From assembly GCA_002332755.1 (NCBI GenBank), contig DDBO01000221.1:1-19002 (forward strand): 19,002 nucleotides of DNA, given 5' to 3'. Positions 1 through 6,879 of this stretch are shown in pieces. Below the pieces are notes generated by a model. It did no database searches, was not told the DNA's origin, and was given only the letters and a program-made list of their open reading frames with translations. A program made the position numbers and the translations under genes. How positions within the stretch are numbered: the first letter of the stretch is position 1; each line of letters begins with the position of its first letter. The DNA comes from Bacteroidales bacterium UBA2030. Lineage in GTDB: Bacteria; Bacteroidota; Bacteroidia; Bacteroidales; TTA-H9.

Positions 1-334
1 TAACTCAAAAGATAAAATCCGTCGAAAACAGTAAAAAAATTACTCTTTTGAGTATACTTTTCTGCTGTTTGCTATTAACTCTTTCCTATATCTTGTAAGG
101 CAAAAATTCCCTGAGGCCACATTAGCAATTATAAGGATTTCAATATAGAGTTTTTGCCATAGTTTCCACATAATCAGAATTGTCCACACTGTACTTTTTC
201 ATATCCCATATATTTTTACATATACCTGTGAATCAGGAGTTTTTGTGTTTTGATCAGAAATCGTACCTCGTGAAAAACAATTCCGTCCTGTAGTGCAATA
301 ATCCTTTTGAATCCGTCGGCTCATTTCTTATTCA
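1..334. other. Non-coding stretch at the left edge
   Basis: This AT-rich stretch has no reading frame that I can support on either strand. It begins with TAA, which could be the last codon of a gene outside the window, but that cannot be tested here. The only structure I see is an inverted repeat near the left end, listed separately, and the promoter of the next gene just to the right. Stop codons are frequent in all frames. Confidence 0.5.
3..54. repeat. AT-rich inverted repeat, possible hairpin
   Basis: Bases 41-54 read TACTC-TTTT-GAGTA, a perfect 5-bp inverted repeat around four T. In addition ACTCAAAAG at 3-11 is the exact reverse complement of CTTTTGAGT at 45-53, giving an alternative 9-bp pairing that uses the same right arm. 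The two pairings are mutually exclusive. This could be the terminator of a gene ending at the window edge, or an operator-like site. The stems are AT-rich and the T tail is poor, so the role is uncertain. Confidence 0.3.
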
Positions 335-365
335 TCTGAGGGGATTTGGATTTCTTGTATTTTTG
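335..365 (+). promoter_or_regulatory. Bacteroidota-type promoter of the outer-membrane protein gene
   Basis: TATTTTTG at 358-365 matches the Bacteroidota -7 consensus TAnnTTTG exactly. TCTG at 335-338 is a 3-of-4 match to the -33 element TTTG, 19 bases upstream. Transcription would begin near 370, about 20 bases before the ATG at 391. This rules out the more upstream in-frame ATG at 346 as the start. Confidence 0.6.
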
Positions 366-390
366 TTATGACCAACCAAAACCTCAACCC

Positions 391-1809
391 ATGAAAAAAT
401 TATTCCTCCTTCTGATGATTGCCGGCATAGGATATTCTTTAAGAGGATTCGCGCAGACAGAATACGGTGCTTTTACAGCTACAGGATCAGCCAATCCCAT
501 TAATATGGTCAGCGACTATCAATGCCTGGGAATCAATCCTGCCAATCTTGCCTGGAGCTACGACAATCGTCAGATACACTTTGGACTTGGTGGTGTTAGT
601 ATCTCTTTATTTACAGATGCAGTATCGCGAAACGATATTTCGTTATTATTTAAAGACAATGACTATACCCTGCAAGAGAAAATAGCTGCTGCCCTCCGCT
701 ATAGCGATTCCAAAACAGCTGCAGATATAAGCCTCAACAGTTTTGGAATTTCTCTTCAAACCGAGAAATACGGCGGATTTGCATTTTCAGTCCGCGATCG
801 GGCTTCTTTTACCATGCAACTCAACAAAATGGCCGCTGAATTGATATGGCTTGGCTTCAACAGCGATTATTTCGACCAGAAAATTTATGACGCCAATAAT
901 GTGCTGGTAGGTGCGGTTTCAAACAATCCTCAGCCGGTAGCGACCCTTTTTAAAGGCACTAATTTTTCGGCATATTGGTTGCGCGAGTTCCAGTTAGGCT
1001 ATGGAAAAAGCTTATTCAAAACCGATGAATGGGATATTTCAGCAGGCTTGGGGCTGAAATTTACCCGAGGGTATTCCTGGGTTGACGTGATTATTGATGA
1101 TCAGCGCATCTATGCCTACAATGCCATGTCGCCGGCCTTCAAAATAGATTACAATACTCCAAGTCCTTCGTCGCTTCCCGATGACGGTAAGCTCAGACCT
1201 GTAGGCCGAGGTTTTGGTTTTGATATTGGATTTTCGGCAAACTATGCAAACCAGGTTAGAATCGGCTTCTCAGTAAATGAAATGGGAAGTCTCAAATGGG
1301 ATGGCAACGTTTACAGAGCCTCCTATGAAGCCCAAATCAAAAAGATTACCACTTCTGGCTTAGGCAATGAGCAATTGCCAGAGGTCTTTGAGGCTATTGT
1401 AATTGAGGATGAATTATTCCAGTGGGAAGGCATTGAAGAGATTAAGGTGAAATACCCATCAAACCTAAGAATGGGAGTTGCATGGATTGGCATACCCGAC
1501 CTTGCCATTGGTGGTGAGGTAGTAATTCCATTGATAAAAGCACCCGGAGCATTGCCAAAACCTGTTTATGGTTTCGGTTTACAATTTAATCCGGGCGATG
1601 CCATCTTCCTCTCCACAGGTTTTCAAACAGGCGGGGGTTACAACTTCCACATCCCTTTCAGCATTGCTTTTCGTCCATTACCCGCATGGGAATTTGGTTT
1701 TGGAACGCACGATATTTCCGTGGCTTTTCGTAAAAACGCCCCCAACCTCTCATTAGCCATGGGCTTCATGCGTTTCAGTCTGGGGACTTTCAAAAAAAAC
1801 ACTGAATAA
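391..1809 (+). CDS. DUF5723-like outer-membrane beta-barrel protein
   Basis: Predicted exported outer-membrane protein of 472 residues. The N-terminus has a lysine pair, a hydrophobic stretch (LFLLLMIAGIG) and an alanine-rich end at about residues 20-22 (FAQ), a typical signal peptide for the Sec route. The mature part alternates hydrophobic and polar residues and is rich in Gly and aromatic residues, as in a beta-barrel, and it ends in strand-like segments (SLAMGFMRFSLGTF). The opening region with NPANLAW resembles the start of DUF5723/PorV-like barrels of Bacteroidota, where an asparagine-proline-alanine motif follows the signal peptide. That family assignment is from memory. The start at 391 is preferred over an in-frame ATG at 346 because the promoter -7 box lies at 358-365 and a signal peptide begins at 391. 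The gene stands alone, facing rnr. Molecular function is unknown; some family members are linked to surface protein handling, but nothing here shows that. Confidence 0.6.
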   Translation: MKKLFLLLMIAGIGYSLRGFAQTEYGAFTATGSANPINMVSDYQCLGINPANLAWSYDNRQIHFGLGGVSISLFTDAVSRNDISLLFKDNDYTLQEKIAAALRYSDSKTAADISLNSFGISLQTEKYGGFAFSVRDRASFTMQLNKMAAELIWLGFNSDYFDQKIYDANNVLVGAVSNNPQPVATLFKGTNFSAYWLREFQLGYGKSLFKTDEWDISAGLGLKFTRGYSWVDVIIDDQRIYAYNAMSPAFKIDYNTPSPSSLPDDGKLRPVGRGFGFDIGFSANYANQVRIGFSVNEMGSLKWDGNVYRASYEAQIKKITTSGLGNEQLPEVFEAIVIEDELFQWEGIEEIKVKYPSNLRMGVAWIGIPDLAIGGEVVIPLIKAPGALPKPVYGFGLQFNPGDAIFLSTGFQTGGGYNFHIPFSIAFRPLPAWEFGFGTHDISVAFRKNAPNLSLAMGFMRFSLGTFKKNTE

Positions 1810-1845
1810 ATCTCCTGGAAAACTCATAAACATTGATAAAGCATC

Positions 1846-1875
1846 AAGGCCCTCGTCATAAAAAACGCGGGCCTT
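1846..1875. terminator. Hairpin between convergent genes, possible bidirectional terminator
   Basis: AAGGCCC at 1846-1852 pairs perfectly with GGGCCTT at 1869-1875. A further CG/CG pair inside the loop lies at 1854-1855 and 1866-1867. The hairpin sits in the 123-bp gap between the outer-membrane gene and the stop of rnr, so it could end transcripts from both sides. Neither side has a strong uninterrupted T run, which lowers confidence. Confidence 0.4.
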
Positions 1876-1932
1876 TGTGATTCCCGGGGCTCTGTATCCC
1901 CAAGTCAAGTTTCGGGCTAATGGATCATCCTT

Positions 1933-4101
1933 TTACTCTTTAATCAAGGCAAAGTCGATTTGTTTGCGTTGCACGTCCACATTTTTAACCCGTATACGAA
2001 TAGAATCACCTATACGGAAGGTGTCTCCATAGCGTTGCCCGATTACCTGATAATTATCTTCATCGAGATAATAAAAATCGTCATGCAGGTCGCGCAGGCG
2101 AATCATGCCTTCGCATTTATTTCCAACAATTTCAGCATAAATTCCATATTTGCTCACACCCGAAACGAGGGCATCAAATTCCTGGCCAACTTTATCCGAC
2201 ATAAACTCGGCTTGTTTCAACTTCACACTGGCTCTTTCGGCCTCCATGGCTTTACGCTCCATTTCCGAAGAATGTACGCACTGGTCTTCATAAAATTCTT
2301 TATCAGCCGACTCAGCTCCGTTAAGGTATCCCCACAGGAGGCGGTGTACCATCAGGTCGGGATAGCGACGGATGGGAGAAGTAAAATGCGTGTAATAATC
2401 GAAAGCCAGCCCGTAATGCCCTATATTGTCGGTAGAATAATAGGCTTTGGCCATGGTACGAATGGCTATGGATTCAATTAAATTTTCCTCACCCTTGCCG
2501 GAGACCTGGTGAAAAAGCTTGTTAAGTGAACGTGCCAAAACACTGCGGGAACCTAATTTGAGACTATATCCCAATTTACTGACAAACTGCGAAAATTGAT
2601 TAATTTTTTCAGGTGTGGGCTCATCGTGTACACGGTAAACAAAAGTCTTGGGCTCCTGTTTGCCTTTCTTTTTACCAATATACTCCGCCACCTTACGGTT
2701 GGCCAGCAACATAAAATCCTCTATCAATCGGTTGGAGTCTTTTTGTTCCTTTATATAGACGCCAATGGGTTTTCCATTTTCGTCAAGGCGAAATTTAACT
2801 TCCTGTGTCTCAAAATTGATGGCACCGTTTTTATAACGTTCCTGTCGAAGTATTTGTGCTAACTGGTGAAGCAACAAAATTTGTTCGCGGAAGGCATCAT
2901 CTCCACCCTCGATAATGGTCTGTACTTCGTCGTAATTATAACGTCGGTCGGAGTTAATAATGGTTTTACAAAACCATTGGTTGAGCACTTCCGCCTTTTC
3001 GTTCATTTCGAAGACCGCAGAAAAACAAAGCTTGTCTTCACCCGGGCGCAAAGAACAAACATAGTTGGAGAGTTTTTCGGGCAGCATGGGTATCACCCGG
3101 TCGACAAGATATACCGAAGTTCCGCGGATGCTGGCTTCTTCATCAATAGCCGAACCTGGTTTCACATAATAAGAAACATCGGCTATGTGGACACCCACCT
3201 CCCAGTTGCCATTATCCAGCTTTTGTAAAGAAAGGGCATCGTCGAAATCTTTGGCATCTTCGGGGTCGATAGTAATGGTAAAAATCTTTCGAAAATCGCG
3301 CCGTGACTTAATCTCCGCAGCAGGTATTTTTTCCGGAATGGCAGCTGCTTCCTTCTCTGCTTCTTTGGAAAAACTCAAGGGGAAATCGAATTCCACCAGT
3401 ATGCTCTGCATCTCAACCTTGTGTTCACCGGGCTTACCGAGCACTTTCACCACTTTGCCAAAGGGATTGCGCGCATGCTCGGGCCACTCGGTGAGCTCCA
3501 CTACTACTTTTTCTCCATTCTTAGCCCCTCCGATATTCTCTTTAGGGATGAAGAAATCAACAGCAACTGAAGAATTATCAGGTATAAAAAACGCATATTT
3601 GGCTGAGAGCTGCAGGGTTCCCACAAAAGTATTTTTGGCCCTTTGAAGCACCTCCACTATCTGGCCTTCAAGTTTGCGTCCCGGACGTCTGGGGAAAAGA
3701 AACACTTTCACCTTGTCGCCATGCAGCGCCCTTCCTGTATTGGCCGAGCTGATGTAAATATCTTCACCGGTTTCTTCGGTAATTACGTATGCTTTTCCCG
3801 TCTGTTTCATGTCAACGGTACCGGTGACATAGTTGCTTTTAGGTGCCAGGCGTTGCAGCTCCGATGGATTGAGCCGAAACTTACCTTTTTTGTCCTCAAG
3901 AATAACACCCTGGCGGGCAAGATCGGACATAATGGATAATACCATCGACCGGCTGGCCTTATCGGTTACACCCATGGCAGCCGCTACCTGTTTATAATTG
4001 TAGGATTTAAAAGGGTCATTAGCAAAGACAGCTAACACATTATCCGAAAAAGAGCCGGATTTCACTCTGCCCTTTTTCTTTTCTGATTTCTTTCCTGACA
4101 T
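1933..4101 (-). CDS. rnr: Ribonuclease R (RNB/RNase II family)
   Basis: Processive 3'-to-5' hydrolytic exoribonuclease that degrades structured RNA, acting in the cytoplasm in mRNA and rRNA quality control. It has 722 residues. The order is: a basic N-terminus, a winged-helix domain at about 20-78, cold-shock-like OB domains at about 85-235, the RNB catalytic domain at about 268-600 and a C-terminal S1 domain at about 640-722. The RNB signature DPEDAKDFDDA at 279-289 supplies the catalytic aspartates, and HFTSPIRRYPDL at 572-583 is the second family signature. Unlike the Escherichia coli enzyme (about 810 residues) there is no long lysine-rich C-terminal tail, which is common outside Gammaproteobacteria. 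The gene is monocistronic, convergent with the outer-membrane gene and divergent from the baeRF gene. A TAATTTTG -7 box lies about 94 bases upstream of the start. Confidence 0.96.
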   Translation of the reverse strand: MSGKKSEKKKGRVKSGSFSDNVLAVFANDPFKSYNYKQVAAAMGVTDKASRSMVLSIMSDLARQGVILEDKKGKFRLNPSELQRLAPKSNYVTGTVDMKQTGKAYVITEETGEDIYISSANTGRALHGDKVKVFLFPRRPGRKLEGQIVEVLQRAKNTFVGTLQLSAKYAFFIPDNSSVAVDFFIPKENIGGAKNGEKVVVELTEWPEHARNPFGKVVKVLGKPGEHKVEMQSILVEFDFPLSFSKEAEKEAAAIPEKIPAAEIKSRRDFRKIFTITIDPEDAKDFDDALSLQKLDNGNWEVGVHIADVSYYVKPGSAIDEEASIRGTSVYLVDRVIPMLPEKLSNYVCSLRPGEDKLCFSAVFEMNEKAEVLNQWFCKTIINSDRRYNYDEVQTIIEGGDDAFREQILLLHQLAQILRQERYKNGAINFETQEVKFRLDENGKPIGVYIKEQKDSNRLIEDFMLLANRKVAEYIGKKKGKQEPKTFVYRVHDEPTPEKINQFSQFVSKLGYSLKLGSRSVLARSLNKLFHQVSGKGEENLIESIAIRTMAKAYYSTDNIGHYGLAFDYYTHFTSPIRRYPDLMVHRLLWGYLNGAESADKEFYEDQCVHSSEMERKAMEAERASVKLKQAEFMSDKVGQEFDALVSGVSKYGIYAEIVGNKCEGMIRLRDLHDDFYYLDEDNYQVIGQRYGDTFRIGDSIRIRVKNVDVQRKQIDFALIKE

Positions 4102-4194
4102 TTTTAAGTAATTTAAAATATAAAAAAATAGGCCAATAGTGCTGTTCTGCTCTTTTCAAGTATACGGCAGGCAGGCCTTTTTGTTAATAAACAA

Positions 4195-4202
4195 CAAAAT
4201 TA
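4195..4202 (-). promoter_or_regulatory. Candidate -7 element for rnr
   Basis: CAAAATTA on the plus strand is TAATTTTG on the minus strand, an exact TAnnTTTG match. The same sequence is found upstream of miaB. Transcription would begin near 4188, giving a leader of about 85 bases. No good -33 TTTG is placed at the usual distance. Confidence 0.45.
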
Positions 4203-4233
4203 AGAGACATTTGACTGCTATTAACAATAATTT

Positions 4234-4265
4234 GTTGAAAACCGCATTATTTTTTAATATCTTTG
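4234..4265 (+). promoter_or_regulatory. Promoter of the baeRF gene
   Basis: TATCTTTG at 4258-4265 is an exact TAnnTTTG -7 element. GTTG at 4234-4237 is a 3-of-4 match to the -33 element, 20 bases upstream. The predicted start near 4271 leaves a leader of about 74 bases that begins almost directly with two hairpins. The region lies beside the divergent rnr promoter. Confidence 0.6.
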
Positions 4266-4274
4266 AGAGATACT

Positions 4275-4306
4275 GCGACAGCCGTTCTGTCGCCCGGCCT
4301 AAGCCG
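4275..4306 (+). promoter_or_regulatory. Double hairpin in the baeRF mRNA leader
   Basis: GCGACAG at 4275-4281 pairs with CTGTCGC at 4287-4293 (7 bp, 5-base loop). Directly after it, CGGC at 4295-4298 pairs with GCCG at 4303-4306 (4 bp, CTAA loop). Both lie between the predicted transcription start and the ATG at 4345, and an unstructured A-rich stretch follows. This is not a simple terminator, because no T run follows. A regulatory or mRNA-stabilising leader is an inference. Confidence 0.4.
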
Positions 4307-4344
4307 AAAACATTATAAATTACTCTCAATAAAAACCTTACACC

Positions 4345-5412
4345 ATGGAAGCTCTTTTACAAAAATTGCTCAACTCTCAGGGAGAAGGTTGCGTTACCAT
4401 TATCGCAAACACCCACCGCATCAGAACTGCGATTAAGCAAGATGAACTAACGGTAAAGAACCTGGCCAGGGAAGCAGAAGAACGATTACTGGCTCTCTAT
4501 AAAAAGAGCTTTGCCCAGCCTATTATCGACAATATATATCAGGCTCTTTCCTCTATCGACTTTAGCCAAAATCTTGAGGCATTGATGATTTTTGCCGGAC
4601 CCACCCTTTCGGAATTTATCACTCTTCCCACTGAAGTCAGAAACCGGGTTATTATTGATAAAACTTTTGCCACACGCGACCTGATAAGGGCCATTTCAGA
4701 GGCGCCCTTTTACTATGTGTTAGTGCTGAGCCGCAAGCGTGCCCGCTTAATTGTAGCTCACGGAGATAAGGCAGTGGAAGAATTGGGGCACCCCTTCCCC
4801 ATCGAAAATATTGACTATGAAAGGCTCCGCAGCCAGCTCCCACCCGACCGTTTAACCGCCAGTGCCATAGAAGGATTCTTTCATGAAGTGGACAAAACAG
4901 TAGCTGCAGTGCTCAAGCATAAGCCCCGCCCATTGATCATCGCTGCCAGAGTAAGGAATTTCGCCTTATACGAAAAAATCTGCAGTACTCCTGAAATGAT
5001 TATCGGCAATGCCACCCTTAAAAGCGACGATCAAAAGGCTCAGGCTATCATATCGGAAGCCTGGCCTGTAGCTGTAAAAATGTTGAAGGATTTCAACAAA
5101 AAAAGATTAAAAGAACTGGAGAAGGCTATAAGCTCCGGAAAATTTTTAAACGATTACAACGACGTATGGGAGGCCCTCAACGCAGGGAGGGGCAGGATTC
5201 TTTTTGTAAAGAAAGGATTTCATCAGCCGGCTGCCTTTGTCAATGGCAGGGTGGCCCTCATCGAAAAAGTTGTTAAAGATGCAAAAGGCATTGTAGAGGA
5301 TATCATTGACGAAATGATAGAACAAGCCCTGGCTCATGGAGGCGAAGTTGTTTATGTTGATGGCCCCGGGCTCGACCCCTACAATGGTATTGCGTTGGTC
5401 ACCCGTTATTGA
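4345..5412 (+). CDS. Bacterial archaeo-eukaryotic release factor-like protein (baeRF family)
   Basis: Predicted cytoplasmic protein of 355 residues related to the eRF1/Pelota release-factor fold. The clearest part is the C-terminal eRF1 domain-3-like segment at about 280-355: a helix with VEDIIDEMIEQALAHGGEV (residues 317-335), then VVYVDG, and an end reading GIALVTRY, the usual close of that domain. The middle (about 120-250) resembles domain 2, with a strand YYVLVLSRKRARLIVA (123-138). The peptidyl-hydrolysis motif GGQ of true release factors is not visible, so I would not call it a peptide release factor. The baeRF families were defined by computational comparison. The related bacterial eRF1-like protein Balon binds hibernating ribosomes, so a ribosome-associated stress or hibernation role is possible here but unproven. 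The gene has its own promoter and structured leader, and its stop overlaps that of miaB by 7 bp. Confidence 0.75.
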   Translation: MEALLQKLLNSQGEGCVTIIANTHRIRTAIKQDELTVKNLAREAEERLLALYKKSFAQPIIDNIYQALSSIDFSQNLEALMIFAGPTLSEFITLPTEVRNRVIIDKTFATRDLIRAISEAPFYYVLVLSRKRARLIVAHGDKAVEELGHPFPIENIDYERLRSQLPPDRLTASAIEGFFHEVDKTVAAVLKHKPRPLIIAARVRNFALYEKICSTPEMIIGNATLKSDDQKAQAIISEAWPVAVKMLKDFNKKRLKELEKAISSGKFLNDYNDVWEALNAGRGRILFVKKGFHQPAAFVNGRVALIEKVVKDAKGIVEDIIDEMIEQALAHGGEVVYVDGPGLDPYNGIALVTRY

Positions 5413-6737
5413 GAAACCTGCTCACCTATCAGGGTAGCTGCTGTACACCCGGTGATGCGCACATTAACGTAATCGCCGGGTTTAACATTTTCAGCTTTAA
5501 AAACTATCACCTTGTTCTGGCTATTGCGTCCCGAAAGCATTCCATTGCTTCTTTTTGAAAAACCTTCGGCGAGCACCTCAAAAATCTTACCTACATCCGC
5601 CCTATTTGAAGCGAGACTGTGTTTGTGCTGCAAATCAATAATTTCCTGCAAACGACGAGCTTTCACCTCATCAGGTACATCATCCTTATATTTTTTGGCG
5701 GCAATGGTTCCCTCACGCTCGGAGTACCGGAACATGAAAGCGGCATCGAACCTGACTTCGTCCATAAGGCTGAGGGTTTGCTGGTGATCTTCCTCGGTTT
5801 CGCCGCAAAATCCTGCGATAATATCGGTACTAAGCGTACAATCAGGGATATGCTGACGTATGCTCCTCACCCTATCGAGAAACCACTCGCGGGTATACTT
5901 CCGGTTCATTCTCCGGAGTACCTCGTTGCTTCCCGACTGCACAGCCAGATGAATGGAACGACAAATATTCGGATGAGCCGCAATAACTTTTATCAGGCTA
6001 TCGGAAAGGTCTTTAGGGTGAGAGGTGGTAAAACGCACCCTCAGACGGGGATCAACAGAAGCCACCCGGGCCAGTAATTCGGGAAATCCAACTGAAGTAT
6101 TTCCTTCAGTAAAATGATAGGAATTCACATTTTGGCCTAAAAGAGTAACGTCTCTGTATCCCTTTTCAAATAAGTGCTTAACTTCATCCACGATGGTTTG
6201 CGGGTTTCGTGAGCGCTCACGGCCACGCGTAAATGGAACCACACAGTAAGCGCAAAAGTTATCACACCCTCTCATGATGGAGACGAATGCAGTAACTCCC
6301 GATGGGTCGAGCCGAACGGGTTCAATATCAGCATAAGTTTCTTCAAGCGAAAGCTGAATGTTGGCCGCCTGGGCTCCGGCCGCGGTTTGATCGACCAGGT
6401 AAGGTAAAGTCCGGTAGGCATCGGGGCCTGCCACTAAATCAACACCATGCTCAGGTGCTAATAATTTATCGTGCAAACGCTCGGCCATACATCCGATAAC
6501 TCCAATTTTTAATTGGGGATTCCTTTTTTTCAGCGACCTTAGTTCACGAAGTCGTTTCCACACCCTTTCTTCAGCCTTTTCGCGTATGCTGCAGGTGTTC
6601 ACCAATATCAAATTAGCTTCCTTCACATCAGCCGTAAGGCTGTAATCATTGTCCCTTAAAATAGACGCAACAATTTCGCTGTCAGAGAAATTCATCTGGC
6701 AGCCATAGGTTTCTATGTATAGTTTTTTTTCGTTCAT
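5406..6737 (-). CDS. miaB: tRNA-2-methylthio-N6-dimethylallyladenosine synthase
   Basis: Radical SAM methylthiotransferase that adds a methylthio group to i6A37 of tRNAs reading codons that begin with U. It has 443 residues. The N-terminal UPF0004 domain carries three cluster cysteines: C13 (TYGCQMNFSDSE), C49 (NTCS) and C83 (IGCM). The radical SAM CxxxCxxC motif is C158, C162, C165 in RGCDNFCAYCVVPF, followed by TRGRERS. A TRAM RNA-binding domain occupies about 375-440. YGCQMN with FTRGRERSR is typical of MiaB rather than RimO or MtaB. The gene is monocistronic, has a TAATTTTG box about 25 bases upstream, and is convergent with baeRF with overlapping stops. Confidence 0.96.
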   Translation of the reverse strand: MNEKKLYIETYGCQMNFSDSEIVASILRDNDYSLTADVKEANLILVNTCSIREKAEERVWKRLRELRSLKKRNPQLKIGVIGCMAERLHDKLLAPEHGVDLVAGPDAYRTLPYLVDQTAAGAQAANIQLSLEETYADIEPVRLDPSGVTAFVSIMRGCDNFCAYCVVPFTRGRERSRNPQTIVDEVKHLFEKGYRDVTLLGQNVNSYHFTEGNTSVGFPELLARVASVDPRLRVRFTTSHPKDLSDSLIKVIAAHPNICRSIHLAVQSGSNEVLRRMNRKYTREWFLDRVRSIRQHIPDCTLSTDIIAGFCGETEEDHQQTLSLMDEVRFDAAFMFRYSEREGTIAAKKYKDDVPDEVKARRLQEIIDLQHKHSLASNRADVGKIFEVLAEGFSKRSNGMLSGRNSQNKVIVFKAENVKPGDYVNVRITGCTAATLIGEQVSQ

Positions 6738-6760
6738 CTAAACGTTGAATAATCGGGGTG

Positions 6761-6768
6761 CAAAATTA
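6761..6768 (-). promoter_or_regulatory. -7 element for miaB
   Basis: CAAAATTA on the plus strand is TAATTTTG on the minus strand, an exact TAnnTTTG match, 23 bases before the miaB ATG. Transcription would begin near 6755, giving a leader of under 20 bases. It is the same octamer as the rnr box. No convincing -33 element is visible. Confidence 0.5.
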
Positions 6769-6840
6769 ACCAAAAGAGGAAGCGGGCAGGTTGCAGCAAG
6801 TCAAACTTTTAGCAGAAGAGCTGTGGTTTTTTCAAAATAT

Positions 6841-6848
6841 TACCTTTG
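6841..6848 (+). promoter_or_regulatory. -7 element for topA
   Basis: TACCTTTG is an exact TAnnTTTG match, 31 bases before the ATG at 6880. It lies inside the upstream open extension of the topA frame, and so it excludes the in-frame ATG at 6745 as the start. The -33 region is weak. Confidence 0.55.
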
Positions 6849-6879
6849 CAAACGTCAATTTTTCAAATACTGTTACAGC

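Noticed and set aside
1..390. A tRNA, small RNA or riboswitch in the left non-coding stretch
   Set aside because: I saw no tRNA-like arms, no TTCGA-type T-loop and no recognisable riboswitch core; only an AT-rich inverted repeat is visible.
1880..1905. CCCGGGG and the nearby CCCC as a second terminator
   Set aside because: It has only a 4-bp stem with an 8-base loop and no T run on either strand; the hairpin at 1846-1875 is the better candidate.
1960..3939. Several plus-strand open frames opposite rnr
   Set aside because: These are shadows of the rnr coding sequence. They have no recognisable motifs, and rnr covers the strand completely with conserved domains.
6745..6879. 45-residue N-terminal extension of topA
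   Set aside because: It lacks resemblance to the family, and an exact -7 box at 6841-6848 lies inside it. The family N-terminus begins at 6880.
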